Source: Neodiprion pinetum
Lineage: Eukaryota > Arthropoda > Insecta > Hymenoptera > Diprionidae
NCBI RefSeq assembly: GCF_021155775.2
Contig: NC_060238.1
Location: 8,170,001-8,234,000, forward strand
DNA length: 64,000 nt
Reading direction: 5' to 3'
The position numbers were made by a program, and so were the translations under genes. The notes below the pieces were generated by a model, which ran no database searches, was not told where the DNA came from, and worked only from the letters and a program-made list of their open reading frames with translations. This document shows positions 24,406-36,660 of this stretch, piece by piece; within the stretch, counting starts at the first letter, position 1, and every line of letters starts with the position of its first letter.

Positions 24406-27400
24406 TAAGATTGGAATGGATGTTTTCTTAAACTCTGAAGATCTTTTATTACTAGTTTGAACTACACTTGGTAATTTTTTTAAAGTCAATTGAACCATAA
24501 TTGATTGAGTCTTTAATCAACCAAGTCCCAAAAAAGATCTTCAATCGCGTTGAAAATTTGATGCGTGCTCTCTGGTGGTCCCAATTTTGGGCTGAAACGA
24601 ACAAAATTGAAATTTTCTCATTATGTGGATTATTTCTAGGAACATCAACCTAAATTCACCCACTGAAGTCGAAAATGTAATGTTTCACCCGTGTTTTAAA
24701 AAGAACGTGTTATTTTTCACAATTTTTGCACGGCCATTTACAATCAGAAGAGGTACCTAAAGCAATGTAATTACCTCAAATGTGGGTTCAATTCAGGAAT
24801 AATTTTAATATGTAGTTTAAAAGTGCTCGTTGAATTTTTTTTCATCATTTTGTTTTTTATTTATTTTAATTTTTTTTGCAAAAAAGTCACACAGTTCAAC
24901 GGTTGAACGATAGATTTTCATGTGAATGCCAACTTTTGTTTTCTAACGCTTTATCAATTATACGATAGTCACAGAATTATCTGAATTTTTTATGAAAAAA
25001 AACTATGACGCACGAAGTTTTTTTGAAATAATCAATTTTCGACGTTATTCAAATCAATACCCGGCAACTTACTGAATACAAATAATCCGAACGCATATTA
25101 AAATACTCGCTTCTCAAAACTTCAATGATGTTCGAGGTGTGTCTGATCTTCATTATTCTGAAGCTCATTTATTGATCTAATCATTTGATTGAATCTCGAC
25201 GGCTTCAAATATATATTCAACCAAATCAATAATCACAACTTCAGAACGATGACATTATCGTATATTTTTTTTATATGCCAAAATTAACCAATACTTACAT
25301 CTGTAATATTTGATACAATTTGCACACCCGATACGCTTGCAATTTCTTACAGATGCCTAAACAAACTTTATAGTATCCCGCTGCAATGTTTTGCACGAAG
25401 TTTAAATTTATTCATGCAGAAAAATGTTTTACCCATCGCTTACATATCCGCGTTCCTGCGAATCTAAATATCGACATGTCCTCGAGTTTCGAGCTATAAT
25501 CAAAGTTAAGGGGATTGATACAAGTCAATTTTGACAACGTTCTGTAATACAGATTCAGTCACGATAGATTCACTTTCCTTAAGAAGAAGGGAAAAAGAAC
25601 AACTCAATATTTCAGACTGCATCGAAATCAATCAGCGATGCATAAACGAGAGCTCAGGTCTCCTGAAACTCACGCTGGTTTATTGTTCAGACGAAATTCA
25701 ACAGCGATTACAATTTATTTCGCGAAAATAGCACGTTATTGAAAAAAACATATTAAAGCATGAAAATGGCAAGATATTGCATGAAAACTTTTTCCGATCG
25801 AACGGGAAATTTATTTCTGTGTAAAAAGGGATCAGCTAAAATTTGAAATCAATTTCGCTTAGAGCTTAAGAACATGGAGCTTGATTAATAAATTATGGAA
25901 TTTCGAATCCTGTCAACCGTCTTGTCACAGAGCTCATTCTGCCTTTAAAATCTGGAACGAAATCCAAATTAACTTCGCGAATAATTTGGTTAAGAGCGTA
26001 TCGCTTTGACGTTGCGATGTAAATTGATTAGGTAACCGTCTGGCAATGAAGAGAGAATTAGTTTTTGTAACGCTGAGTTCAAATTTTCATACAAACATAT
26101 CAATTGATGAACAACGCGAAGCGTGGAATAGGGGTCGATTCATACCTATATTCGAGATAATAATTGCTTGTTTGGTAACTCCTGTCGCTTATTATTGGCC
26201 ACGGTTTCGATCAATACCTCATCTGACGTCGATTCCCTCTGACAATGATTCGAGTTACATATTCAGCAACGGGTAAGTAACTAAGTACGCAATAACGACT
26301 ATAGACGTATGACAATTGATTTTGGCATCCGGTACAAAATTCGTCAGCTATTGGAAAACTAACAATTACTAAATCTCGTTTTTTTCACTTCTAGGACGCT
26401 CATTAGGAGTCTTGTGTTTTGAGGTTATGATATTTTGAGCGGAAACACCGCTCTACGATTTTGGGAAAATTTGATTTTTTTTTGGCACAAATAATATTTC
26501 AGGATCCTAACAGTTTGGACGCATTTTTTTCGAGACCACCTATTCAAACTTGGAGGACAGATTACTTGAACACCATTGCATGGATCGATTGGAAATTTTG
26601 ACAGTAGCTTTACAATTACATTACATATTTACGGAAGTACGTAGCCGTTTTTTTATATAATGTAAAATTTTTTTTTTGCACACAATTTACTGCTCATTTT
26701 TTGGCCATTAATCGACTCATTTTTTCAAAATTGCACCATTTCTACAAAATTTGATTAAAAAAAAAAAACCCTTCGCACTTCCATAGGCAATAGTATATAG
26801 ATTATATAATTCTTTGATTTTTCTTGTCAGGTATTATACTTTACGAAAGATCCGTCTTCCCATGAAGGAGTTTTATTTAAAAAAAAGGCGATTTAAGAGT
26901 TAGCCTCTGCCACCACCATTTTGAATCAAACTGATGACCATAACTTTTTTTCCATACTTCTATATTTGTTAAATAAACCCTGTGAAAATAAATCCTATTC
27001 CTTGTTCCATGGTCCCAAGATAAATCGTCAAAGTTGGGTCGTGTTTTCGACCGTTAGCTTATATTTTTTTTGATTTAAAGAAATGATCAGTACAATCCAA
27101 CTGAATAAATGAGCATTTAATTATACTGCAATTTTATGTACATACAGGATCTTTATTGCGGGTATAAAAGTTGATTTCTTTTGATAAAAAGATTTTCACA
27201 ATTTGCAGAGAAATACATGTGTGCAGGAAGTGAGAGTTTGAAGATACGATCGAAACTTTCCCTTTGATTTTTTCGGCCGATAATTGATTGCACAAATGAT
27301 AAGGCAGATTCCTATTTTTGGCGCTAATATTCAACAGTATGTATTTCTAGATTTCGTCGTTTCACACATCATATGTTTTTGAAAACCTTTGTGTAATCAT

Positions 27401-29000
27401 TTCACAGGAATTGGGAGTGCGTACAAATTCACCTAAAATATTATATACAGACTTTGTGTAAGTTCAAGTAAATAAAAGTATGTGTCCAGACTTTGATCAA
27501 ATGTGTAGAAATGAAGCTGTTTGAATTTGTTTCGCAGAACATAAGAATTTCGCGAAGCTGTTCCCGAAGTTTTACAATTATTCACACCCTTGCAATCGTA
27601 CAGTTTCGCATCAAAATTCAAAAATCTCTCATTTTTTGCAGAGCAATAAAAGAATCGCAAACGTTTAATTGAAATACGTACAGCGACCACTTCCCTGATT
27701 ACGTAAATTCATGCATTCATCCACGGAAGAAACGTGAACAATTGTTTTATTAGAACAATTGTATAATTATTACTATGTTAACATTACCTGCCTTCCGCGA
27801 CATTCCGCGTGCTGATCAAATTCAATGGCTCTTATTCCTGCTTTATTATTAGATTTATTTGCAGAACAAAGCTGCGTTAGGTATGTCCAATTCCGAAACG
27901 TGCTTGGAATTTTCCTCTTGCGTGTTAACGATGCGCAGAATGATTAATTGTAACTTCATTTATTATTTTTCAATTATCATACGTCACACTAGATGTTTTT
28001 AGTATAAGTATTTAATATTACTCGTCCTTATTCAAGGACGAAGAGACGGCGCAGGTGCGACTTTTTTCGAAAAAAATATTCATACTCGGATACAACTAAT
28101 TGATACAGTTCAAATTTTTGGCTTTCCGTTTCTTTGTTTTCAGAAAAAAAGAAAGTTATTGGAATCATTCCGAAAATGAAACGTTTAGTTTTCACCGGAT
28201 CTTCACGTTTTGAAGTTGGGAGAATTATCTTCAATCATTCTCTGATAGTTGCTGTGTGTGTACATGATTGTATGGGTTTATGCGATAGATATTTTTATTC
28301 GACGATATCTCGAAAGCGATTAACCGGATTTCAATGATTTTGGTCTCAATCGACGCAGCTTTTCCAAACTTAGAACTGAACAGATTTGGCTTTGATCGGT
28401 TCACCACTTTTTCAATTATTTAAATGACAAAATTCCAAAAAATCAAATTAAAATAACGATATCTTGAGAATGGATAAATGAATTCGAATGAAAATTGGTA
28501 CCGTGAAGTCGTTTGGATCGCTAATCACGAATGTAATATATATAATAAATAAGGTCAGATTTTCAAAATCTTTAATCACGAATCTGAATTTGTAGTTCGA
28601 AGTTCGAATTGGATATTGTTCTTTTTTTTTCCTCCAAGAACTTGGAATCTGCAGTGTGAGAACGGGAAGTTTGAGAGCTGGCTCATGGCCAGTCTAAAAC
28701 CGTTTGTTACTTTAAAAAGTTGACCACTTCGTTCAGACATTTATTTCTAATCAGTTTTCTAACAATCTATAAATTCATATGCTCACTCATACTGAGTTGT
28801 TTTTTTTTCGGTTTGAAATTGAAATATCGAATAAAAAATAAAAATTCCAATTTATCTAGCTCCCTTGTTTTGTCGATAATCTATAATAGCTAGAATTCCG
28901 GCAAACGTGACTAATTGCAGGATTAGATGTTTCGACCACCAAATTGCCAACGCGGTGTTACATATTATAACCTTTCTAAGTGTTCGCTGCGCGGCGGAAG
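24406..29000. other. AT-rich interval without supportable genes
   Basis: Contains scattered A/T homopolymers. One 76-codon plus-strand frame at 26046-26276 (ATG, a hydrophobic stretch FEIIIACLVTPVAYYW, ending next to AACGG|GTAAGTAAC) could be an exon edge, but there is no convincing 3' splice site, so I leave it uncalled. I see nothing else. Confidence 0.4.
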
Positions 29001-29300
29001 TGTCCGAATATTAATATTCATCGTCGCTTTGTTAAATTCATCGGTGCCGGTATATACATCACGTGGCTGTGACGTTGTCGTATGGACGTGGCTCGAGTCA
29101 CGTGGCAGGACGCGCGCCCTGGACCTCCTTTCAAAACTCCGATCCTCATCGTCAGCGTAGCTATAATTGTGAACCGTACTCCCCGAGCGATGTCGTCCTC
29201 CTCCGATTTCCAATCTAGATTTCATTTCCGCTTCAAGACATTGGCTGACCACGTGATCGCGTCTATCGGCATTATATGAAACCGACTGAAAATTTTTCAA
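28965..29300. promoter_or_regulatory. GC-richer patch with three CACGTG E-boxes
   Basis: Within about 200 bp the palindrome CACGTG occurs in ATCACGTGGC (about 29059), GTCACGTGGC (about 29098) and ACCACGTGAT (about 29249). The patch is CpG-rich against an AT-rich background, as promoters or first exons of insect genes often are. E-boxes of this form bind bHLH(-Zip) factors. Overlapping frames exist on both strands (111 codons on minus, 29300-28965, rich in Arg/Ser/Asp), so it could instead be an exon. I cannot decide between these. Confidence 0.3.
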
Positions 29301-29333
29301 ATAAACTCACCTCTATCATCGTTTTACATGAAA

Positions 29334-29995
29334 TCAGTGACGGGCACAATTGTGAAATTTAGTTGAATACAAATTACGAATATGATTTGTAATTTGGGCG
29401 ACAATGAACGGCAATTTAATTTTGTAATTCGCGGGTAAAATGCTAATTACGTTTTGCGGGTATTTTGGAAACAAAAAAAAAATAAATGAAACAAAAATAA
29501 TATGAAGATTATATTGGTATTTTGTAACTGGGTTAAAACGATATAAAAAATTGTAAAGGTGCTGGTATTTGTTGAAATTTTAGACTTAGTGTAATGGTTT
29601 ATTGTATTCACAATTAGAATTGAATTGATTAATGATGTCTATTAAATGCCAAAATTGTAATTGATCCGAATAAACGTATAATTTACTTGGTAGAATTGCT
29701 GTCGATTCGAAGTTGGTTACTTTCTTATTATGTACTTTGTATTTCATCAGTCTTCATATACGAGACGGAATATGATTTGTATTTTCTTGTGCTCAAATTA
29801 CAAAATGCCAGTGTATCTTGTATTTTATTTCCCCTTGATTATGAAGTGCGATTATAATTTGTAATTTATTTTGCCCTGAACAAAAATGCCGCATGTAACA
29901 AGTAATTATTGACAAAAATGTAATTCTCTGTAAATTGTAATTAAAAGGCAATTAATTATAAATTGTAATCGGGCGATAACCCGAATTTGTTTCAT
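29334..29995. repeat. AT-rich TTTGTAATT array, possible hAT remnant
   Basis: Opens with CAGTGACGGGCACAATTG and carries many variants of 'TTGTAATTTG' and 'ATTTTGTAT'. It resembles the array at 3799-4440. No matching right terminus was found. It directly abuts the orphan exon-like stretch at 30027-30292. Confidence 0.45.
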
Positions 29996-30026
29996 TCAAT
30001 TTTTACTTTTTCCCTTGCATGTTTAC

Positions 30027-30292
30027 CTTGTACTGTACAAGTTGTTTCATGGAAACGTAATGTCGACGTTGTAACATAAGGTCAGTATCCGCCGGCATTT
30101 GTAAATGTGCCGTAAATTGCATAAATGCAGGCGGATTTATCCCACAATGTTTAAATTGTTCGTACAACGTTTCCATTAAATAAATCTCGCTCGCGGAAAT
30201 TGTAACTTGGACGTTATTCACTGGATGGTAGCTCAGCGTCATGACGAGTTCGTTGACTGAGTGAATTGACTTGTAATTACATGTAAATTTGT
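30027..30292 (-). CDS. Orphan exon-like coding stretch, unknown protein
   Basis: On the minus strand TTGTAG (a possible 3' splice site) precedes an open frame that runs to CAGTACAAG|GTAAACATG, a good 5' splice site. If not spliced, an ATG at 30311 starts a 102-residue frame ending at 30003. The peptide looks like real protein, with mixed hydrophobic and polar residues: NNVQVTISASEIYLMETLYE, then HCGINPPAFMQFTAHLQMPA, then RRHYVSMKQLVQYK. Codon use is A/T-ending, like the local background. I do not recognise the family. It may be a host exon, a captured gene fragment or a piece of an unrecognised transposon, since TE-like repeats flank it on both sides. Confidence 0.4.
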
Positions 30293-30465
30293 CTACAATC
30301 GCACATTGCATAATAGATTTGGCACAGTGCTGTGTGCCAATGCTTTTGCTATCCGGATGCGGGAAACGAACGTGGAAATATGGGCCTGTTTATCGCTTTT
30401 CGATCACTTTTTTTCGGTTATCAATTTTATCACACTGGTGAAGATTCTGCGCAGGTTCAATTATA

Positions 30466-31048
30466 AGGGCGGGGTTGAAGTTCCGAAAGCGCCTAATTCT
30501 GAATTATTTCGTGGCGAAACTTGAAGTAAAGGAATCAAACTTTGAAGAAACATCAAAGTTTCGAATGATTGGAAACCCGACGGTTCAAAGTTCCGAAATG
30601 CAAGATTTCGAAAATTCGATTTACGATAGAGCAAAATTCCGAAACATAAAATTTCGATAGAGTAGAATTCCGAAAATTGAAACATACTCACTTAGCGTAG
30701 TTTACTAAACGAGTCGGTGTAAGAAATCAGAAAAACCGAAAATCAGAATTACCAGATTCCGAACGTAAAAATATCGAAAATCCGTAACAAACAAACATCA
30801 AAGTGGTGAAATTTCAGCAAACCAGAACTTCGCAGAACTTAAAATCTTCAATCACTCGGAATTTTGACATTTCGGATTTTTAAATTTTCTCGTCCTTGCC
30901 CATTCGGAACTTTGAGCGTCGGGTTTCGAATCATTCGAAACTTCGACGTTCGTGAAAGTTTGAATCCTTACTTTGAATTTGGCCACCAAATAATTCGGAA
31001 TTTAGAGCTTTCGGAACCTTTCAAATCCGGAATTTCAACCTCGCCCCC
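30466..31048. mobile_element. CCGAAA-rich MITE, copy B (complete)
   Basis: About 580 bp with ends GGGCGGGGTTGAAGTTCCG and, at the right, GGAATTTCAACCTCGCCCCC. The flanks AATTATAA (left) and AATTATGA (right) agree at 7 of 8 positions, suggesting an 8-bp target duplication. The interior consists of short words around TTCCGAAA in both orientations. Many meaningless Arg/Lys/Phe-rich frames arise from this composition. Confidence 0.75.
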
Positions 31049-34000
31049 AATTATGAAGTATTTTCAAATTATTTGTAAGCTTCAAATTCTCGAGACTATA
31101 ATTACCTGTGTTATAATAGTCATTAATCGAATTACAAATTAAAAAATTTCAACTTTCCTTACTTTCGGTATAATTCGCTATCAAGGAGACAAAAAATTAT
31201 AACGAAATAATTAAATTTCATTATCTTTGCATATCAATTTTTATGATTACTGAGTAGAAAATTTCCTTGTCACTGAATAAAATCTGAGGCTGCGATCATT
31301 CTTGCGGTATCGAATGATTCTGATCTCTTACTTAAATTTGAATTCTAGAGAACTATCATTGGAGTGGAGTAGATCAGTAGAAAATTCAGTTTGATTTTTC
31401 AAAGTTTTTGATGTATTTTTCGGTGCAAAAACAGATGACCAGAGCCAGGTACGTTCTTATTTTTTGAATTCTGAATTTTCCAATTGCGAAAACTGGTCTC
31501 AATGGCTCGATTTCCCGATTGATCGTAAGAACCATATGAATGGGGAAAATATCCTAATGTCCAAATTACTGAATGATCTGCTTATTAGGAAAAACTTACC
31601 TACCTCAAATTTATAATAACATCAATACTTTGGGAATGTTTTTCGGAAGCAAATCACACGGAACCATTAATTAAAAGAAAGAAATCTGTGTTTAAGATTA
31701 AATGAAGTCAGTGATTCTCATGGAATTTAGTTTTTTCATGTTTCATTAATCTATGTTTTAAAACAGAAGAAAAAAATGTTCTGGCTTTTTTCAATATCCG
31801 ATTTCGTTTGCGAGTTGTATTCAGTTGAAAAATTTTAACTGGATATTTTCTCAAATTCACAACTCGAAATTGAATTCAGACGAAAATTTGAAAAAATCGA
31901 GTATGCTCCTTTCAATAAACAGATTAATTTTTCTAAAACTGAAGCAAAAACAAGCCTGAACTCGAAATTTTTTCCGACTTCACAAATAGTCCCATCCCAT
32001 TATCGTTATTTGCATTAAAATTTAACGCGAATTAATACATCATACTATCTGCTTTGAAGTATTTACATTGATAATTGACTTTGGTTATTGATTGACAGTG
32101 AAATTGTAACGTAAATAATGCACGAAGTTAAAGAAAAATGTTATATCGCGAAGAAACTTTGTTTAATGCAATTCGCGTATTAACGAATCACATTTGACCT
32201 ACGAATACTAATCCCAAATTTTATTACAAATACCTCTTAAGTATCCCAATCGCTTTTTTGTAAACTATAATTTACAATCTTCATTTTCGTTTTTACGATT
32301 TCCTGAAGATATACTGCATATTAAATAATTGTCAAGTATATGAAATAGGAGTGAAATTTTCGGACGTATTGATTGCAGCTATTTATTTTGCATAATTATT
32401 CTCGCATTGCGAGAAAAACATAAATTAAAAAACAAAAAATCTATTCCTGCAACATATCGAAAACATCACAAAATCGTCCCAAAAATGTTTCTTTACTCAA
32501 ATGAAGGCATTTCGAGTCAATATTTTCATTTTTAAGTGAACGGGGTATTTCAAACTGATCGATGGTCGGCCATTTTCCCCGGAAGAGATTCTCTTCCGAA
32601 ATTATCCTGTGTTTCACCATATGTGCTGAACATGACAAATTTTTCCTCGTTTTTTTTTTTTTTTTACCCACCTGCAGTAACATCAATCTTCAATTTAACT
32701 TTCTTCGATATCCGTTAAAAATTGTACATCGGAAGTCGTGGTTAACCTTTAAAGTGAAACATGGTTTTCAGTATACGTAAATTGAAACATGGAGTCTTCA
32801 CGTCGAACCTTTATTTTTGCCATTCAAAGCGTTCCGAAAATTCTGAAAAAATTCAAGCATTCAATTTCTTTGAATCTTCTAGTCGAAGATCCAATAGTAC
32901 CAAAGTTTTTTTCTTTCTTGTTCACAAAACATACACATAACAAGAAATCACACGAGCACGAAAGATCCCATGTTTCACTTCAATGGTTGAAAGACAGAAT
33001 CGCTTCTTGGAGTAAATCCAAGAGTCGATAAGCAAGGTTGTTTCGGGTTTAGAGCAGAGCCAATCGCAAGATTGTAGGCTGGATAATCGAATCGTGCAAA
33101 TGGTCAATCATTAGTCCAGCAACGCCCGGTAGTCACCGATCATTTACACGGTTTTGTGCCCTGCACGCTCATCGTCAGCCTCTCCTTGACCACGATACCT
33201 GGCCGGCACACACGAACGCGGTTGTTATTCACGTCGGTGAAGAGGACGCACAAACACACTAAAGAGGTGAGCCGATGGCAATCTGGCGTAACTGTGGGAG
33301 CCGCCTGCGATTCTCGGTGGCCGAAGCCTGCCACTTTTCTATTCCTCACCCAGCCATGGACAATCCAACGTGTGCCTGGGAGCCGAGAACCAACCGTGTT
33401 GTTCGATGCTTCTGCATCATTTCCGGTGTCCTTGCGGCATTCATTCGGTATTTCCACTCGCTAATGCAGTCGGGAAGTCGGCGAGTGGTATAGAAGTCGA
33501 GAGGATTCTATCTGTCAAAATTATTGGCATGCGCATGCTCCCAAACAGGGTTATCAAAGAAGCACGTGGTTGAAGTTGGTAACGTTACCGTGACGGTGCA
33601 TGTTCAGGAACAATATCTACTAAGCACCATTGGAATTGTCCGACATTTAGTAAGGCATATTTTTCGAAAATCTTCTCCTTGATAGTCATTTTAAAATTTG
33701 AAAAATGATGGATATCTTTCCGATGTTTTGTGACGTTAACGTTAGTTACTCCAACCTTGTAAAAACGTCGGCACGTGTACATTTGGAATGCTCTGGCAAA
33801 TCGATAACTTACTGTAATTTGGTGTGGACGCAACGCTATCCGAGGAATTTTCGAATCCATTAGGAAAGTTGTTGGGTCGACTTTTCATGGGAAGTTCATG
33901 GCAAAGGGGTCACGCATACACCTCAAACAACCAGACGCACCGATGACTCGATTCAAAGAGTTGATCCACCTGGATAGAATGGTTGAGGTCTCTCCGCGTA

Positions 34001-34596
34001 TCCATGCGTGAGAAAAATGGCATCCATACAGGATTCGAATACCCTCGTGCAAATATACTCGGGTCATCTCTTATGCACGTAATGGAAAGACCTTCTTACA
34101 TTGAATCTAACAACCCCAGCTGTTTAAACGGAAGCAAAAAATTAGAAGTTATCGCGTGTGATCAACCGCTGTAATAAACAGCTTGCAGTCCGCCAGTTCA
34201 TGGACCAGTATCCAGTATAAGATGTTTCATCCGTTGACTTTTGATAGCGATCGTTTGTTCGAGACAAAGGAAGCAGGCTGGTCTGATGAATAACGATGGT
34301 ATTCGAAACCGTTTGATAACGATTATGAGGTGAGGATGACAGCGATCGATGTACAAGAAAAATTGTTTGACGAGTACGACAAGTTTGGAATGCTGCGACT
34401 TCGGTGATTGTTGCTTGCATTACGGCATCGCAACTCATGAGATGAAATCGTGCCATTCGTAACTTCAGTACGAGCTCCAAAGAAAGCCGAAGATAACAGA
34501 GAGAAAATATAAAAGAAACATCCAAAGTGCCGATCACATTCTTGGGCGAAGTGGGTAAAGATTCGTTTGCAAAAAAGAGGATAGTGGATTGATCAG
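31049..34596. other. No confirmed gene; GC-richer patch 33140-34540
   Basis: The first 2 kb are AT-rich and featureless. From about 33140 to 34540 GC rises and frames of 80-131 codons appear on both strands without recognisable motifs. The longest minus frame (33457-33140) contains VLFTDVNNNRVRVCRP with a CCAG|GTATCG splice-like site after it, reminiscent of a beta-propeller blade. That is too little to call. It could be a decayed gene or old retroelement. Confidence 0.3.
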
Positions 34597-35121
34597 GTGG
34601 GGGTCAAAATCCCGAAAGAACAAAAAGTTGACTGATCGAAAACCCGAAATTTTCGAGACACGAATTTTGAAACAACTTTTCTTGATAAATCACCGAGTAG
34701 AACAACTGTTTTTCCGAAAGTTCATTTAACCGAACCCTCTCTTGTCCGAAAAAGTATTTTCAGAACAGTTGACATTCCAAGTAACCAAAGCAGGAAATGT
34801 GGAGATACAGAAAAATGAAAGTTCCGAAATGAAAAATTGAGAGCTGTTGATGCTTCGAACAGCCGCAAAACCAAAAAAATTAGTTGTCGACAACCAAAGT
34901 TCGGAAAGTGCAAAATTACGATCCGCAAAATGCAGAAGGGTCAGAAAGCCGAAAGGCCGCGATACTGTTGTCATAGTTATGCAGATTTATGCTAAATGGC
35001 ATACCGGCCACCGGATACGTGTGGCGTTGCAGAAAATATATGGGTTTCTGACGTCATCCAACCTTTCGGCATTTTGGCCATTCTGTCCTTAGCGGGTTTC
35101 GGGATTTCGACCCTTCGACCC
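34597..35121. mobile_element. CCGAAA-related MITE, copy E
   Basis: Left end GTGGGGGTCAAAATCCCGAA pairs with right end CGGGATTTCGACCCTTCGAC, so GGGTC(A/G)AAATCCCGAAA forms the inverted repeat. The body has CGAAAG/TTCCGAAA words like copies A-D but with different ends, so I treat it as a related subfamily. It directly abuts the element that starts at 35122. Confidence 0.6.
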
Positions 35122-36088
35122 TTACGGAAAAAATCCCCAATTTTACACCCAAAATAACCCCCAAACTAGCCCTCAACCTCTGGGGGGTAAATTCGTACCC
35201 CTTAATTCAGGGTTATCCTCGAAGTCGAAGGTTTTCTCCCAAGGCGAGGGTTTACTCCCAAGTTGAGGGCTTATCTCTCTAATGAGGGTTAACCACCAAG
35301 TCAAGGGTTTACCTCCAAGTCGAGGGTGAACCTCCCAATCGAGGATTCACTTTGAAAGAATTCTTGAGTCAAGAGCTTATTATGTCATTTTATTGGGGTT
35401 ATAGATGTAACGGTATTACAAAAGTGCATTGCACACCATTAGTAAATACAATAGAAACTGACCAATCAAGAAGTTGTCTGGTTATTTTTTATTTGATGTC
35501 TTGAGGCAATCGTATTCATATATTATACATGCATTTGGATATTAATTTTAATCATTGAATGCCACGAAAATTATACATTAACATTATTAAATTCTTGTAT
35601 ATCTATACGAATTCGGGTTTAATATAGAAGGAGGGTATAATGTATCCACACGCAGAAAAATAATCCTAAATAAAATTTAATGTACGTATGTATAATTCAT
35701 ATAACCATGAGGAATTAACTGTACCCAATGCATTCCATTCTTTATTATGTTGTAATAAAGATGTATACATACGTGTACATACATACGAAAACATATAAAA
35801 TATTCAGATTCGATCATGTTCAGATAATTTCCAAGAACTCTCATATAAAAAATCACTGAGAAAATCGAAGAGGGTCAATGTTTTTGATTCACCGAGTTGA
35901 CGTGGGAATCCCCATTAGGGTGATCCTTATTTAGGGTGTTGATGATTTTATTTCAGACCATCCCCCAAATCAACTATGAATAATTCAAAAACAATTTCCT
36001 AATTCTTTCAGATTTTTATACCAATTCTAACCAGTGCCTGTAAATGGATGGATATCACCATTTAAAATACACCTGTTTCAGATACATT

Positions 36089-36389
36089 CTCAGCATATAA
36101 TTTATTGTAAGAATGACGATGTTCGAATCAATCTGTAATTGCGAAGATTTAGTGAGTATTAGTGCTACTATCTGTGAAAAAATTCACATCATCATACCAA
36201 CCAATCTCGACGAATTGCACACCCTAGAAATTTGACTTTTTCTTTTTATTTATAAGAAATGCAATTGTCTATATTAACTGGTATGATCATGTGAATTTTT
36301 TCTCAGATAGTAGCACTAATGCTCATTGGAACCTCACATTAATGGATTTTTTCGAACATCATTGCTCTTACAGTAAAATATATACTAAC
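36089..36389. mobile_element. Small MITE nested in the hAT arm
   Basis: About 300 bp absent from the matching position of the right arm. The inverted ends are about 36 bp: AG(C/T)ATATA..TTTA(T/C)TGTAAGA, continuing to ATGTTCGAA. A second inverted pair lies further in (TATTAGTGCTACTATCTG near 36158 with its complement near 36305). Comparison with the right arm (TTCTTACAAGGGG) shows the insertion point. The target duplication looks short and is degraded. Confidence 0.75.
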
Positions 36390-36572
36390 AAGGGGAGTGT
36401 CAAACTTGGGAATCACAGATTTCCATCACTTTTATATATATTGTAGGGCAGGGTCCCCTCAATAAATATATAAAGCGGCAAGACGCCATTCGTTTTTATT
36501 ATTGAGAAATTTCAACTCAAAGTTCTATATGTAACTTAAGTAGAAGGAACCTTTTTACCGGTTGCAGCAATA

Positions 36573-36660
36573 GTTCCGTGGCGTAGCGGTAACGCTCTTG
36601 CTTACTGAGGGACCGAACGGCTGTTCAAGTTCCGTTAGAGGTCCTTTTTTTTTTTTTTTT
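36573..36660 (+). ncRNA. tRNA-like RNA polymerase III cassette
   Basis: TGGCGTAGCGGT at 36579 fits the tRNA A box (11 of 12 consensus positions). GTTCAAGTTCC at 36623 resembles a B box with one extra base. The spacing of about 43 nt is tRNA-like, and a run of 18 or more T follows the element (the run begins at 36645), a pol III terminator. The D-arm GCG/CGC pairs and AACGG/CCGTT could form the T-stem, but the acceptor ends do not pair and the T-loop is oversized. It is therefore a tRNA-derived promoter (as in SINEs), not a working tRNA gene. The inverted copy in the right arm stops at CTTACTGAG and lacks the B box. Confidence 0.5.

Noticed and set aside
36573..36644. Functional tRNA gene
   Set aside because: Acceptor stem does not pair, T-loop too large, and the second copy lacks box B. 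Only tRNA-like promoter elements remain.
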